A stretch of DNA of 46,217 bases. Source: Candidatus Cloacimonadota bacterium (GTDB lineage: Bacteria > Cloacimonadota > Cloacimonadia > Cloacimonadales > Cloacimonadaceae). Both the position numbers and the translations under genes were made by a program. The DNA is taken from assembly GCA_028695495.1 (NCBI GenBank), contig JAQVIX010000008.1, positions 1 to 46,217 on the forward strand, written 5' to 3'. Shown piece by piece: positions 34,754 to 43,222 of the stretch. The stretch's first letter is position 1, and the number at the start of each line of letters is the position of its first letter. The notes under the pieces were generated by a model that ran no database searches, was not told where the DNA came from, and worked only from the letters and a program-made list of their open reading frames with translations.

Positions 34754-35389
34754 CTATGGTAAACGAACTCCCAATATGCTCATTACAAAGTTTACGGGAG
34801 GAAATACCAGCATGCCAATGATATTTAGCTTCAACACACTGGAAACGAGAATGATGCCAAAAAGCCAGAGCATTCCCTTACGCTCCTGTGCTGTCCATTT
34901 GAAATATGCCTTATCGGTAAGAAAGATGCCCAGCACCTTGGAACCATCCAGAGGCGGGAAGGGAATCAGATTAAAAAACGCCAGCGCAAGATTCAGGAAG
35001 ATGATCAAGGCTAAGATTTCCCTAAATAAGCCGCTGCTAAAATGGAACACCAGCGCCAGCAGGATGGCGATAAGGATATTGGAAGCGGGACCCGCCAGCG
35101 CCGTAAGACCGCTATCCCGTTTGAAATTATTGAAGTTATATGGGTTAAAAGGCACCGGCTTGGCATAGCCATATACAAAGCCCAGGCTGAAGTAAAGGAT
35201 AAGGGGCAGGATGATGGTGCCAAAGGGGTCTATATGCCTTAGCGGATTGAAGCTGAGGCGTCCGGCGCGCTTTGCACTATCATCTCCCAGAGCATAAGCG
35301 GCAAAGGCGTGGCTTACCTCGTGGATGATAATGGAATAAAACAGCACCACAATGGCCAAGATCTTAGTTAGCAGATGAATAAGCGTCAT
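34754..35389 (-). CDS. Site-2-type intramembrane metalloprotease (M50)
   Basis: 211 residues with about five membrane helices. The zinc motif HEVSH is at residues 23-27 in helix 1 (SIIIHEVSHAFAAYALGD) and the second metal motif in NLIPFPPLDGSKV near residue 145. This is the short bacterial family (YwhC-like) without a PDZ domain. Members cleave membrane-spanning substrates such as anti-sigma factors, but the target here is unknown. It begins 6 nt after the tyrS stop, so it is co-transcribed with tyrS, a pairing seen as a housekeeping arrangement rather than evidence of function. Confidence 0.92.
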   Translation of the reverse strand: MTLIHLLTKILAIVVLFYSIIIHEVSHAFAAYALGDDSAKRAGRLSFNPLRHIDPFGTIILPLILYFSLGFVYGYAKPVPFNPYNFNNFKRDSGLTALAGPASNILIAILLALVFHFSSGLFREILALIIFLNLALAFFNLIPFPPLDGSKVLGIFLTDKAYFKWTAQERKGMLWLFGIILVSSVLKLNIIGMLVFPPVNFVMSILGVRLP

Positions 35390-35395
35390 TTGGAT

Positions 35396-36607
35396 TTATA
35401 CCTGCTTGATTTTGATGAACCTGCGTTTACCGGCGCGTAATACCATGCCGCTTTTCAAATCCATCTCCAGCTCAAAATCGCTGATCTTTTCACCATCGAT
35501 GCTTACTCCGCCACCCTGTATGAGGCGTTTTGCCTCGCCATTGCTGCTGCACAATCCGCTTTGCACCAGCAAAGTACTAATCCGTATCGGGCTTTGGGAA
35601 AGCTCATATTCGGGAATGTCTTCCGGAAGCTCGCCTTTGGAAAAGAGCTTTTCAAAGCCTTCCTGCGCTGCGGCAGCTTCGGCTTCTCCGTGATACAAGG
35701 CTACGATTTCGTATGCGAGCCGCTTTTTGAGGAGCATGGGGTTTGTGCCTGCTGCCAGCTTTTGCTCCACTTCCTTGATCTCTTCCAAGCTGTATTTGGT
35801 AGCGTAATTGTAGTAATTCAGAATCAAGGTATCCGGAATGGACATCACCTTGCCATATTTATCTGCTGGTGTATCAAACACGGCGATATAGTTATTCATG
35901 GATTTGCCCATTTTGTTTACACCATCGGTGCCCAAAAGGATGGGGGAGAGCACGGCAACCTGCTGTTCCATGCCATAATAGCGCTGCATATCGCGTCCGG
36001 CAAGGATATTGAACTTCTGCTCGGTGGCGCCCAATTCCACATCGCTTTCTACCGCCACAGAGTCCCAGGCTTGCAGTACCGGATACATCAGCTCGTGCAT
36101 GCCCAAGGACAGCCCCTGTTCATAGCGATTGCGGAAGGTATCGTGCGCCATAAATTGGGCTAAGGTAAACTTTCCCAGTATCTTTAGCACGTCGTCCAGC
36201 ATCATCTTGCCAAACCATTCACTCTGATAGCGCACTTCGGTTTGCTCCGGCTTGAGGATGGTAAAAAGCTGCTCCATATATTTATCGCAATTGTAGCGAA
36301 TCTGCGTTTCGGTAAGCGGGGGACGGGATTCATCGCGCCCGGTGGGATCGCCAATGCGGGCGGTAAAATCGCCAATAATGATTACGCCGGTATGCCCCAA
36401 ATCCTGAAACTCCCGCATCTTGCGAATGGGTACCAAATGCCCGATGTGGATATCATATCCAGTGGGGTCGATACCGTATTTGATGCGCAGAGGCTTTCTG
36501 GTTTTGGCGCTTTTAGCGAGTTTTTGCTCCAGCTCCGCCAGGGGGACGATCTCGTCCACGCCTTTGCTGATTATTTCTAATTCATGTTCGTATGCCATAG
36601 CATTCAT
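35396..36607 (-). CDS. tyrS: Tyrosyl-tRNA synthetase
   Basis: 403 residues. Class I enzyme charging tRNA-Tyr (a tRNA-Tyr gene lies at 44197-44282). The ATP motif HIGH is at residues 54-57 (DIHIGHL) and the KMSKS loop reads KMGKSMNN near residue 232. The C-terminal S4-like RNA-binding domain contains AKRLIQGGGVSIDGEK. Length and sequence fit the TyrZ-like group. ATG 36607 is used; ATG 36598 (MAYEHELEI) is a possible alternative, since AGGA lies closer than ideal to the first. It leads a two-gene operon with the M50 protease; no T-box leader is recognisable upstream. Confidence 0.97.
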   Translation of the reverse strand: MNAMAYEHELEIISKGVDEIVPLAELEQKLAKSAKTRKPLRIKYGIDPTGYDIHIGHLVPIRKMREFQDLGHTGVIIIGDFTARIGDPTGRDESRPPLTETQIRYNCDKYMEQLFTILKPEQTEVRYQSEWFGKMMLDDVLKILGKFTLAQFMAHDTFRNRYEQGLSLGMHELMYPVLQAWDSVAVESDVELGATEQKFNILAGRDMQRYYGMEQQVAVLSPILLGTDGVNKMGKSMNNYIAVFDTPADKYGKVMSIPDTLILNYYNYATKYSLEEIKEVEQKLAAGTNPMLLKKRLAYEIVALYHGEAEAAAAQEGFEKLFSKGELPEDIPEYELSQSPIRISTLLVQSGLCSSNGEAKRLIQGGGVSIDGEKISDFELEMDLKSGMVLRAGKRRFIKIKQV

Positions 36608-37195
36608 TTTCCTGATATTTATCTACTTTGTGCAATAACTGGAAGGGGGGGATATTTGTCAAGCTTCGCCTTCCAGCCATGGAGTTCATGACCGCTTATC
36701 CGCCTTTTGTTATTGTAACGCCTTGCGAAGCGGCATGGACTTCATGTGCTGGGGCTGAGCGGCGATCTGGGCTGCCTTGTCTCCGATTTGGCAGAAAGTG
36801 GCTGTGGCATCTTGCCACAGAAAAGTGGGCACGGCATCTTGCCGTGTGATGGATCGTAAACGTCCTTGTTTACGAAGCAGCGCAATGCAGGCGAAGCCGG
36901 AATGTAGCTGCTTACAGTAAATAGCTACACGGATTAAACGGATTTGAACGGATACCACGGATTATTTAACCACCGAGAAAGACGAGAAAGACGAGGCTCT
37001 ACCACGAATGTCCACGAATTAACGCAAATTAACACGAATTGAGCGCAGCGACCAGCCCTGGGCTGCCAAATCGGAGTTTAGCACCCCAGCAAGCACTGCG
37101 AGCAATACCGCCATTATTCATTATTCATCATTCATTATTCATTGGCGTAGCGCAGCGCTAAATCCTTGATAATTCTACACTTCACATTCTACATT
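36608..37195. other. Repeat-rich intergenic region upstream of tyrS
   Basis: No gene. From left: two hairpin modules with GGCATCTTGCC cores (about 36800-36846), palindromic repeat copy 3 (36854-36875), the ACCGAGAAAGACGAGAAAGA / CCACGAATGTCCACGAATTA tract (36967-37041) that recurs at 39007-39070, and the GAGCAATACCGCCATTATTC / ATTCTACA tail (37090-37195) that recurs after the paralogous gene at 39205-39289. Confidence 0.7.
36854..36875. repeat. Palindromic repeat, copy 3 (stem TCGTAAAC)
   Basis: TCGTAAAC, 6-nt loop, GTTTACGA. It follows the CACGGCATCTTGCCGTG hairpin module, and flanks match copy 2 (in inverse) and copy 4. Confidence 0.7.
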
Positions 37196-38809
37196 CTACA
37201 TTTTAACGAGCTTCCTCACTTCCACTTTCCCAGCTACTTGAGCGCGACAAAGATATATCCCCGTCGGCACCTTATTCCCCTGTGCGTCCCGTCCATCCCA
37301 AGTAAAGCTATGTTTGCCGCGGGCGAGGCTGCCGGCTACAAAGCTCTTTTGCTTTTGTCCGCGCAGATTGTAAATCTCCAGCTTTAGCTCGGTGTTTTTA
37401 GCCAAATCTATTTCCATCTCCAGCGCCTGCACAAAGGGGTTTGGATATGCTTTCAGCGCTATCCCATCCGGAGCGGGAGTTTCGGTATTTCCCCCGATAT
37501 CCATGGTATTGGAATCAAAATAAATGGTCATTTTGGGCATCTGTGCGATCAATTGCGCATCGTTGGCGGCGGGCAGGGCAAGGGGATCGTAATGTACGGC
37601 ATCCGAAACTGCTTTTCGGGCTCTTTCCGGCGCGCATGCCTGCGCCTTAAATTGCTCTGCGGAAGTGTAGTAGCTCAGCGTCCACACGCGCTCTACCAAA
37701 AGCGCCACATTGGACACGCCATCGTAAATAAAAGGCTGTTGCAACCAAAACTTCTGCTCTGTATTTGCGCCATTGGTAAAGCTTCTGAGCCCTTCAAATA
37801 CCAGGTCTTCCTGGCTTACCGGCACCCAGCCCTCTGCAAGATCATCGGCAGTAGTGTGTTTCATAAAGATGCGCACCGGCCAGGGTGCATCAATGAAACT
37901 GTAAAAATTGCTATAAAAGGAAATAGCATCTATCTCTCCACCGTGATAGCCAAAGTCCTGCGGGCTTAAAATGCACTGGTAGAGACTATTGCGCCAATAA
38001 AAATCCAGGGGTATCCGTGCCGAAATATCACCGGCGCCGATATCTATCTGGGTATGATCTGCCACATTGATTCTAATCTCATCTCCTACTGGCACCCAAG
38101 GTTCGCCGGTACTGGAATTGATATAGATTTGCAGGCTGTGATTGCCTGCCAAGAGGGGCTGGGGATGCGTGATAAGCGGGAACCGGCGGTATTCGTTTGC
38201 CGCCATATTCATTACGGGAGAGAGATCCAGAGGCTCTGGGAAAAACACTTCTCCATCCAAAGTGTAGCTGTAAAAAGGATCGTAGTCAAAACTAAAGGTA
38301 AGCGCCTGTGCAACGGCATTTTCCAAGCTCAGATACATGCTCAGCTCAGTTGGAGAGACTTCCGTAAAGATAAAGTTCCAATTTGCTGAATCATATTGAT
38401 TTACTGGCATATAGAAGTGCCGTGGCTCCCCTATGGGCGTGGGAATGTTATGACTATACATCAAGGCTGCCTGAATGCTGTGCGCTCCATTTGACAGATA
38501 GCCATATAAAACGCTGTGGTACTCCATTGGAAAATAGTAATGCTGCTGCGGTTCAAGAGATACATGGGTAATCACCGGAAAGAAGCCAGAAGCGGGAAAT
38601 TCGCCATCAATGGTATAGGAACACCAGGGGGACTGCGGAAAGGTATATGTCCAGGCGATGCTGCCGGTATTGAAAGCATGTAAGCGCATCAGGATTCTTT
38701 CGGCGCTGATGCTATCCAAGATCAAATCCCACTCTATCTGAGCGTTTAGCTTGGGTAGGCTTAGTAAAATAACGAGTAAAAAGAGCAGTTTGTAATAATG
38801 GTTTCGCAT
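37196..38809 (-). CDS. Secreted protein with FlgD-like C-terminal sorting domain (paralogue 1)
   Basis: 537 residues. Signal peptide about 1-23 (LLFLLVILLSLPKLNA). Three similar beta domains in the N-terminal half (WDLILDSISAERILMRLHAF; a WNFIFTEVSPTELSMYLSLE second copy) resemble the BsuPI/Ig-like inhibitor sandwich, which is inferred. A middle domain follows with DFYWRNSLYQCILSPQDFGY. The last ~85 residues are the FlgD-like type-IX-style domain (AYPNPFVQALEMEIDLAKN, GIYLCRAQVAGKVEV). It would be exported and attached to the surface. It is a tandem paralogue of the gene at 39290-40900; the C-terminal domains are far more alike than the rest. No active-site motif seen. Confidence 0.82.
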   Translation of the reverse strand: MRNHYYKLLFLLVILLSLPKLNAQIEWDLILDSISAERILMRLHAFNTGSIAWTYTFPQSPWCSYTIDGEFPASGFFPVITHVSLEPQQHYYFPMEYHSVLYGYLSNGAHSIQAALMYSHNIPTPIGEPRHFYMPVNQYDSANWNFIFTEVSPTELSMYLSLENAVAQALTFSFDYDPFYSYTLDGEVFFPEPLDLSPVMNMAANEYRRFPLITHPQPLLAGNHSLQIYINSSTGEPWVPVGDEIRINVADHTQIDIGAGDISARIPLDFYWRNSLYQCILSPQDFGYHGGEIDAISFYSNFYSFIDAPWPVRIFMKHTTADDLAEGWVPVSQEDLVFEGLRSFTNGANTEQKFWLQQPFIYDGVSNVALLVERVWTLSYYTSAEQFKAQACAPERARKAVSDAVHYDPLALPAANDAQLIAQMPKMTIYFDSNTMDIGGNTETPAPDGIALKAYPNPFVQALEMEIDLAKNTELKLEIYNLRGQKQKSFVAGSLARGKHSFTWDGRDAQGNKVPTGIYLCRAQVAGKVEVRKLVKM

Positions 38810-39289
38810 GGTTCAGTTCCTTAATTTTCTTACTTATGTTATTGATTCTAATGGCAGAATGCCCTTAAGGGGCTTTGCTGCCGGCTTGTATCCTCAATAG
38901 TGTTTGGAAACGATTCACATATAGTGCTAAAATAGTAAATGCCAATATGATGTCAAGATATATTTTCAGCTTTCTGAAGTTCATGACGCTATGCCCTTAG
39001 CTTTTAACCACCGAGAAAGACGAGAATCTACCACGAATGTCCACGAATTAACGCAAATTAACACGAATTATATCAGTCTCTTGGACTTAAAAGCGCTTAT
39101 CCGCCCTTTAGTGCTGCTAACGCCCTAATTTAGCGGCAAGGAGTTCAAGGGACTTTCCCAAATTATACGGTAATGCGCCAGCTTCTAATCAGCCATTGCG
39201 AGCTTGCGAGCAATACCGCCATTATTCATTATTCATTGGCATAGCGCAGCGCTAACTCCTTGATAATTCTACATTTTACATTCTACATT
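38810..39289. other. Intergenic region between the tandem paralogues
   Basis: No gene. 39007-39070 repeats the CGAGAATCTACCACGAATGT / CCACGAATTAACGCAAATTA tract found at 36967-37041, and 39190-39289 repeats the GCGAGCAATACCGCCATTAT / ACATTCTACATTCTACATTT tail found at 37090-37195. The region therefore is a duplicate of the downstream flank of the neighbouring gene. Confidence 0.7.
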
Positions 39290-40900
39290 CTACATTTTAA
39301 CGAGCTTTATCACTTCCACTTTCCCAGCTATTTGAGCGCGACAAAGATATATCCCCGCCGGCACCTTATTCCCCTGTGCGTCCCGTCCATCCCAGCGGAA
39401 GCTATGTTTGCCGCGGGCGAGGCTACCGGCTACAAAGCTCTTTTGCTTTTGTCCGCGCAGATTGTAAATATCCAGCTTGATCTCTGTATTTTTAGCCAAC
39501 TCAATTTCCAGTTCCAGTGTATGCACAAAGGGATTTGGATATGCTTTCAGCGCTATCCCGTCCGGAGCGGGAGTTTCGACATTTTCCCCGATATCCATGG
39601 TATTGGAATCAAAATGCACCGTCATTTTGGGCATTTGGGCAATCAATTGCACATCGTGGCTGGCAGGCAGATTGTAAGGGTCGTAATGGATATTGTTCGA
39701 TACCGCCATTCTCGCCTTGTATTGGGGGCAGCTTTGTGCTTTGAACCTTTCATTTGAATTGTAAGGCATTGCAGTCCAAACGCGTTCCACCATAATCGCC
39801 ACGTTGGACACGCCATCGTAATCAAAGGGCTTTTGCAACCAAAATTTCTGCTGTTCATCTAAGCCATTGGCAAAGCTTTTAACGCCATAAAAAACGAGAT
39901 CTTCCTCCAATACCGGTATCCAGCCGGCTGCCAAATCGTTGTCATCTGTATGTTTCATAAAGATGCGCACCAAAACAGGCGGGCCCTGAAATGTGAGAAA
40001 ATTGCTATAAAACGAGAGCGCCTTGATTTCGCCGCCGTGATAGGCAAAATCCTGCGGACTAAGCACACACTGATATAGGTTATTGCGCCAGGTAAAATCC
40101 AGCGGCACCCGCGCCAGAGTCTCGCCGGAACCGAAATTGATATCCGTTTGCTCCGTCACATTGAAGCTAAGCTCTTCCCCCACCGGCAATAGAGGCTCTC
40201 CCGCCGCGGAATTGATATAGATTTGCAGGCTGTGCATTCCGGCGCTAAGAGGCAAAGGATGCACTAGCAGCGGGTTATGGCGGAATTCATTTGCTCCCAG
40301 ATTATATACGGATTCGCCTTCTAAAGGTTCCGGAAAATAGAACTCGCCATCCAATTTGTAGCTATAAAAGGGATTATGCTCATAGCTAAAAGTAAGTATT
40401 TGGCTATCTGGATTTTCCATGCACAAATACATGCTTAGTTCATCCTGAGATGCCTCCCGTAATACCAGGCTCCAATCTACGGCATCATATTGATTTACAG
40501 GCAGATAAAACACTCGCGGCTGCCCCACGGGGGTAGGCACCTGCTGCGCCGAAGGAAAGGCTATCGCTTGCACGGTATGCATGCCGCTATTCATGGGGCT
40601 GGAGCTATTGTAAGTCATTGGGAAATAATAATGTTCATAAGGTCCAATAATGAACTCGGTAGGGTTTGGAATGTGAGTGATATGGGGCATTACATCATCA
40701 ACCAGAAAATGATACCAGTTTGTATAAGGAAATACAAAATCCCAGGCGGATTGTTCGGGGTTGTAGGCATGCAGCCGCATCTCGATATTTGTAGAGCTTA
40801 CGCTATCCAAAACCAAATCCCATACTGCATTGGCGCAAAGCATCTGCAGGCTTAGTAAAATAGCGAGTAAAAAGAGTAGTTTCAATTTAGGGTTTCGCAT
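39290..40900 (-). CDS. Secreted protein with FlgD-like C-terminal sorting domain (paralogue 2)
   Basis: 536 residues. Signal peptide about 1-24 (LLFLLAILLSLQMLCA). It shares the domain plan of the gene at 37196-38809: sandwich domains beginning WDLVLDSVSSTNIEMRLHAY and WSLVLREASQDELSMYLCME, a middle part with DFTWRNNLYQCVLSPQDFAY, and the FlgD-like C-terminus (AYPNPFVHTLELEIELAKN, GIYLCRAQIAGKVEV). The two genes lie head to tail on the minus strand. Identity is high in the last ~90 residues and clearly lower in the N-terminal half, so the C-terminus and the 3' flank may be kept alike by recombination. Function beyond export and surface binding is unknown. Confidence 0.82.
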   Translation of the reverse strand: MRNPKLKLLFLLAILLSLQMLCANAVWDLVLDSVSSTNIEMRLHAYNPEQSAWDFVFPYTNWYHFLVDDVMPHITHIPNPTEFIIGPYEHYYFPMTYNSSSPMNSGMHTVQAIAFPSAQQVPTPVGQPRVFYLPVNQYDAVDWSLVLREASQDELSMYLCMENPDSQILTFSYEHNPFYSYKLDGEFYFPEPLEGESVYNLGANEFRHNPLLVHPLPLSAGMHSLQIYINSAAGEPLLPVGEELSFNVTEQTDINFGSGETLARVPLDFTWRNNLYQCVLSPQDFAYHGGEIKALSFYSNFLTFQGPPVLVRIFMKHTDDNDLAAGWIPVLEEDLVFYGVKSFANGLDEQQKFWLQKPFDYDGVSNVAIMVERVWTAMPYNSNERFKAQSCPQYKARMAVSNNIHYDPYNLPASHDVQLIAQMPKMTVHFDSNTMDIGENVETPAPDGIALKAYPNPFVHTLELEIELAKNTEIKLDIYNLRGQKQKSFVAGSLARGKHSFRWDGRDAQGNKVPAGIYLCRAQIAGKVEVIKLVKM

Positions 40901-41220
40901 CGTTCAGTTCCTTGAAAAGTCTTGTGGTTAGTTTGGGTTTTATGGACACAAAGCCTTTAGCAGGCTTCGCTGCCGGATTATTTCATCAACGGTGTATGGG
41001 TATATTTTTATCGATAGTGCAAAAATAATATATCGCAGATTGCCGTCAAGTATTTTTTGCCAGATCAGGGGAGATGAAATCAATTTTTTTGTAATGCCTT
41101 ACTCGTTTGCTGCCCTCATAATGCCCTCGCCTCGACCCACATTTTCGGCGTAGAGGAGAGGGCATTGCGAGGGAGGCTTACGAGGTGACAGGTGGCTGGG
41201 CTGCCTTGCCTTCGATTTGG

Positions 41221-41305
41221 CAGAAAGTGGCTGTGGCATCCTGCCGCAGAAGAGTGGAAGTGGCATCTTGCCACAGAAGAGTGGGCACGGCATCTTGCCG
41301 TGTGA
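41221..41305. repeat. Three tandem GGCATCTTGCC hairpin modules
   Basis: Units of about 27 bp, AGAAgAGTGGnnnnGGCATCTTGCC-like, with stems CTGTGG-CATCC-TGCCGCAG, GTGGCATCTTGCCAC and CACGGCATCTTGCCGTG. The loop-proximal bases are constant while the outer stem bases vary with matching partners. Confidence 0.65.
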
Positions 41306-41310
41306 TGGAT

Positions 41311-41329
41311 TCGATACGTCTCGTATCGA
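41311..41329. repeat. Palindromic repeat, copy 4 (stem TCGATACG)
   Basis: TCGATACG, loop TCT, CGTATCGA; follows the module CACGGCATCTTGCCGTGTGA and precedes ACGAGGGCGAAGCCCGAGA, as copy 1 precedes GCGAGGGCGCAGCCCAAGA. Confidence 0.7.
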
Positions 41330-41427
41330 ACGAGGGCGAAGCCCGAGATAATTGTCAATTATCCAGGAACCACCCCTGATAGTGCGCTCACTGAACGCAC
41401 TATCATCAAACCAAACGACCTAAAATT

Positions 41428-41706
41428 ATGGACTCAATGAATCCACAATTGCATCTGCTTGCGTTAAAAGCAGATAACATCTCAAAATGCTTCTCCAGTC
41501 CCGAAGCAGCATTAGAAAGAATGAATACAGCATCTCCACAATTTCAAATAAATACATCACAAATGTTTAGCCTTCATTATTATTACTTCATCAAATATGG
41601 CGGGCAATCCAGCGCGGTTCTGAATGCCATTATTTCCCATGCCACCAGAGGACATAGGGCGGGGGTTTTGTTACAATTTGCTGAGAGGTACACGGATGCT
41701 ATCTAA
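41428..41706 (+). pseudogene. Doubtful 92-residue open frame, possibly a gene fragment
   Basis: Starts ATG 41428 (MDSMNPQLHLLALKADNISK) without a ribosome binding site, and its last third lies inside the ~480-bp direct repeat. The first ~65 codons are outside the repeat and read like ordinary soluble protein (SLHYYYFIKYGGQSSAVLNA). Best explained as a fragment of an older gene cut by the repeat; no family recognised. Confidence 0.25.
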
Positions 41707-42122
41707 AGTAGCGTTCCTACGGAACTCCGCTCGGAGTGTTGCATTTGAGATATAGGTAAATACAGCATTTCGGTATCCTTTTATAAGGTTTCTTGAAATG
41801 CAAAATGAACAAAACATCCAGATATCTTTAGCCCTGAAATGTTGGGGCAGACCAGTGTGCCTGCCCTCAAAATGGGTTGGCAACACTTCGCTACGCAAAT
41901 GAATAATTGCGGGAGGCTGTCTTGAAATGCCAAAACATGCACGATATCTAACGAAATGGGAGTGTAGGGGCGCAAGGCGCCAAAGCCTGCTTTTGACAAA
42001 GCGGGTGCGCAGCGCACACCGTAATAAATTGATACTGAGTCCGTAATGATTACCGGTTGCGTGCTAATTTCGGCGGGTTTGGGTGCCTTGAACCCCTACA
42101 ATTTAGGTGTGGACATTTCTTG
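41641..42122. repeat. ~480-bp direct repeat, copy A
   Basis: Begins GCCACCAGAGGACATAGGGC and is nearly identical to 42660-43140 (offset 1019 bp; a few scattered substitutions, e.g. GTACACGG / ATAAACGG). It contains most of MITE-like copy A at its right half. The left half (ACTCCGCTCGGAGTG palindrome and CTGCCCTCAAAATGGGTTGG) has no coding content. Frames such as that for MRCAPALSKAG-type peptides occur twice because of the duplication and are not genes. Confidence 0.85.
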
Positions 42123-42155
42123 ATGTCGTGTGGTTTGCTTGTTTCTGGACAGCCT
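41914..42155. mobile_element. MITE-like element, copy A
   Basis: 242 bp, AGGCTGTCTTGAAATGCC at the left and GGACAGCCT at the right as imperfect inverted ends. The interior contains the palindromes GGCGCAAGGCGCC-like and GGTGCGCAGCGCACACC, and the shared ATTGATACTGAGTCCGTAAT. No target-site duplication is obvious, and no gene inside. Confidence 0.7.
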
Positions 42156-42612
42156 CTCTTTAAGTATTGCTCGCAGGCTCGCAATGGTTAATTAGGTGCT
42201 GGCGCATTATCGTGTTATTTGGAAGGATTCATGAAGTCCTTGTCGCTAAAAATAAGGCGTTACCAGAACTGAAAGGCGGATAAGCGGCAAGAACTCCATG
42301 AACCCGGATGCTTCGCTCTATGGGCTGCCAAACTCCGATTTGGCAGAAGGGACGCAGTCCCTTAATTATTCAGGAAGCATTTACGCTTTGCTTCACTGCT
42401 TGTGCCAAAGCGGAGTTTGCCATCCAATTAAGCGGCAAGATGCTAGTTCCACTTTCAAGCGGCAAGAAGTCCAAGAGGCTTGCATGCCCGACCTATTAGT
42501 TCCGGAGGAACGACATTTCAGGTAGCCCAGGGTGTTCTTGCTAAAATGAGCTTGCGATATTGGGCAAGATAAACCCTGGGTAATGGAAGCGTTTAGATGA
42601 ATACCTTTATCC
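42156..42612. other. Gap between the two direct repeats
   Basis: No gene. It holds the GCTCGCAGGCTCGCAATGGT tract, the palindrome TGCCAAACTCCGATTTGGCA (about 42328), and several GCGGCAAGA units. Confidence 0.55.
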
Positions 42613-42684
42613 CCCCCGCCCTATGTCCTCTGGTGGCAGAAAACTCACCTGAGTTTTCTGCCACCAGAGGACATAGGGCGGGGG
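42613..42684. repeat. Perfect 35-bp inverted repeat (hairpin), loop CC
   Basis: Arms 42613-42647 and 42650-42684 match without mismatch (CCCCCGCCCTATGTCCTCTG ... ending CGGGGG). The right arm is also the beginning of the direct repeat copy B, whereas copy A lacks the left arm. The stem is followed by TTTTG, so a transcription-terminating role on the plus strand is possible, but no gene lies directly upstream. Confidence 0.9.
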
Positions 42685-43140
42685 TTTTGTTACAATTTGC
42701 TGAGAGATAAACGGATGCTATCTAAAGTAGCGTTCCTACGGAACTCCGCTCGGAGTGTTGCATTTGAGATATAGGTAAATACGGCATTTTGGTATCCTTT
42801 TATAAGCTTTCTTGAAATGCAAAATGAACAAAACATCCAGATATCTTTAGCCCTGAAATGTTGGGGCAGACCAGTGTGCCTGCCCTCAAAATGGGTTGGA
42901 AGCACTTCGCTACGCAAATGAATAATTGCGGGAGGCTGTCTTGAAATGCCAAAACATGCACGATATCTAACGAAATGGGAGTGTAGGGGCGCAAGGCGCC
43001 AAAGCCTGCTTTTGACAAAGCGGGCGCGCAGCGCACACCGTAATAAATTGATACTGAGTCCGTAATGATTACCTGTTGCGGGTATATTTCGGCGGGTTTG
43101 GGTGCCTTGAACCCTACATTTCGGGTGTGTACATTTCTTG
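42660..43140. repeat. ~480-bp direct repeat, copy B
   Basis: Same content as 41641-42122, including the right part with MITE-like copy B. It starts within the right arm of the 35-bp hairpin. Confidence 0.85.
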
Positions 43141-43173
43141 TTGTTGTGTTATTTGCGCATTACTGGACAGCAT
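42933..43173. mobile_element. MITE-like element, copy B
   Basis: 241 bp, AGGCTGTCTTGAAATGCC at the left and GGACAGCAT at the right (one mismatch to the family end). Nearly identical to copy A except near the right end, where the sequence diverges after about 43100. Confidence 0.65.
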
Positions 43174-43222
43174 CGTCAGTTTAGACAGCAAATGCGTAAT
43201 GGACAACAAGATAAATAAAACC

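Larger units (their letters stand above)
40901..41427. other. Intergenic region with hairpin modules
   Basis: No gene. 41100-41170 contains CCCTCATAATGCCCTCGCCT and its near-inverted partner GGGCATTGCGAGGGAGGC. 41221-41305 carries three tandem hairpin modules with GGCATC[T/C]TGCC cores, followed by palindromic repeat copy 4. Confidence 0.65.

Noticed and set aside
36608-36640. T-box leader for tyrS
   Set aside because: No T-box sequence or specifier stem can be recognised upstream, and the region is repeat DNA.
41781-42017. 78-residue minus-strand frame and its twin at 42800-43036
   Set aside because: Same duplicated repeat sequence, no ribosome binding site and no codon bias.
42613-42684. 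Classical rho-independent terminator
   Set aside because: Stem of 35 bp is far beyond normal size, and no gene ends directly upstream on the plus strand.
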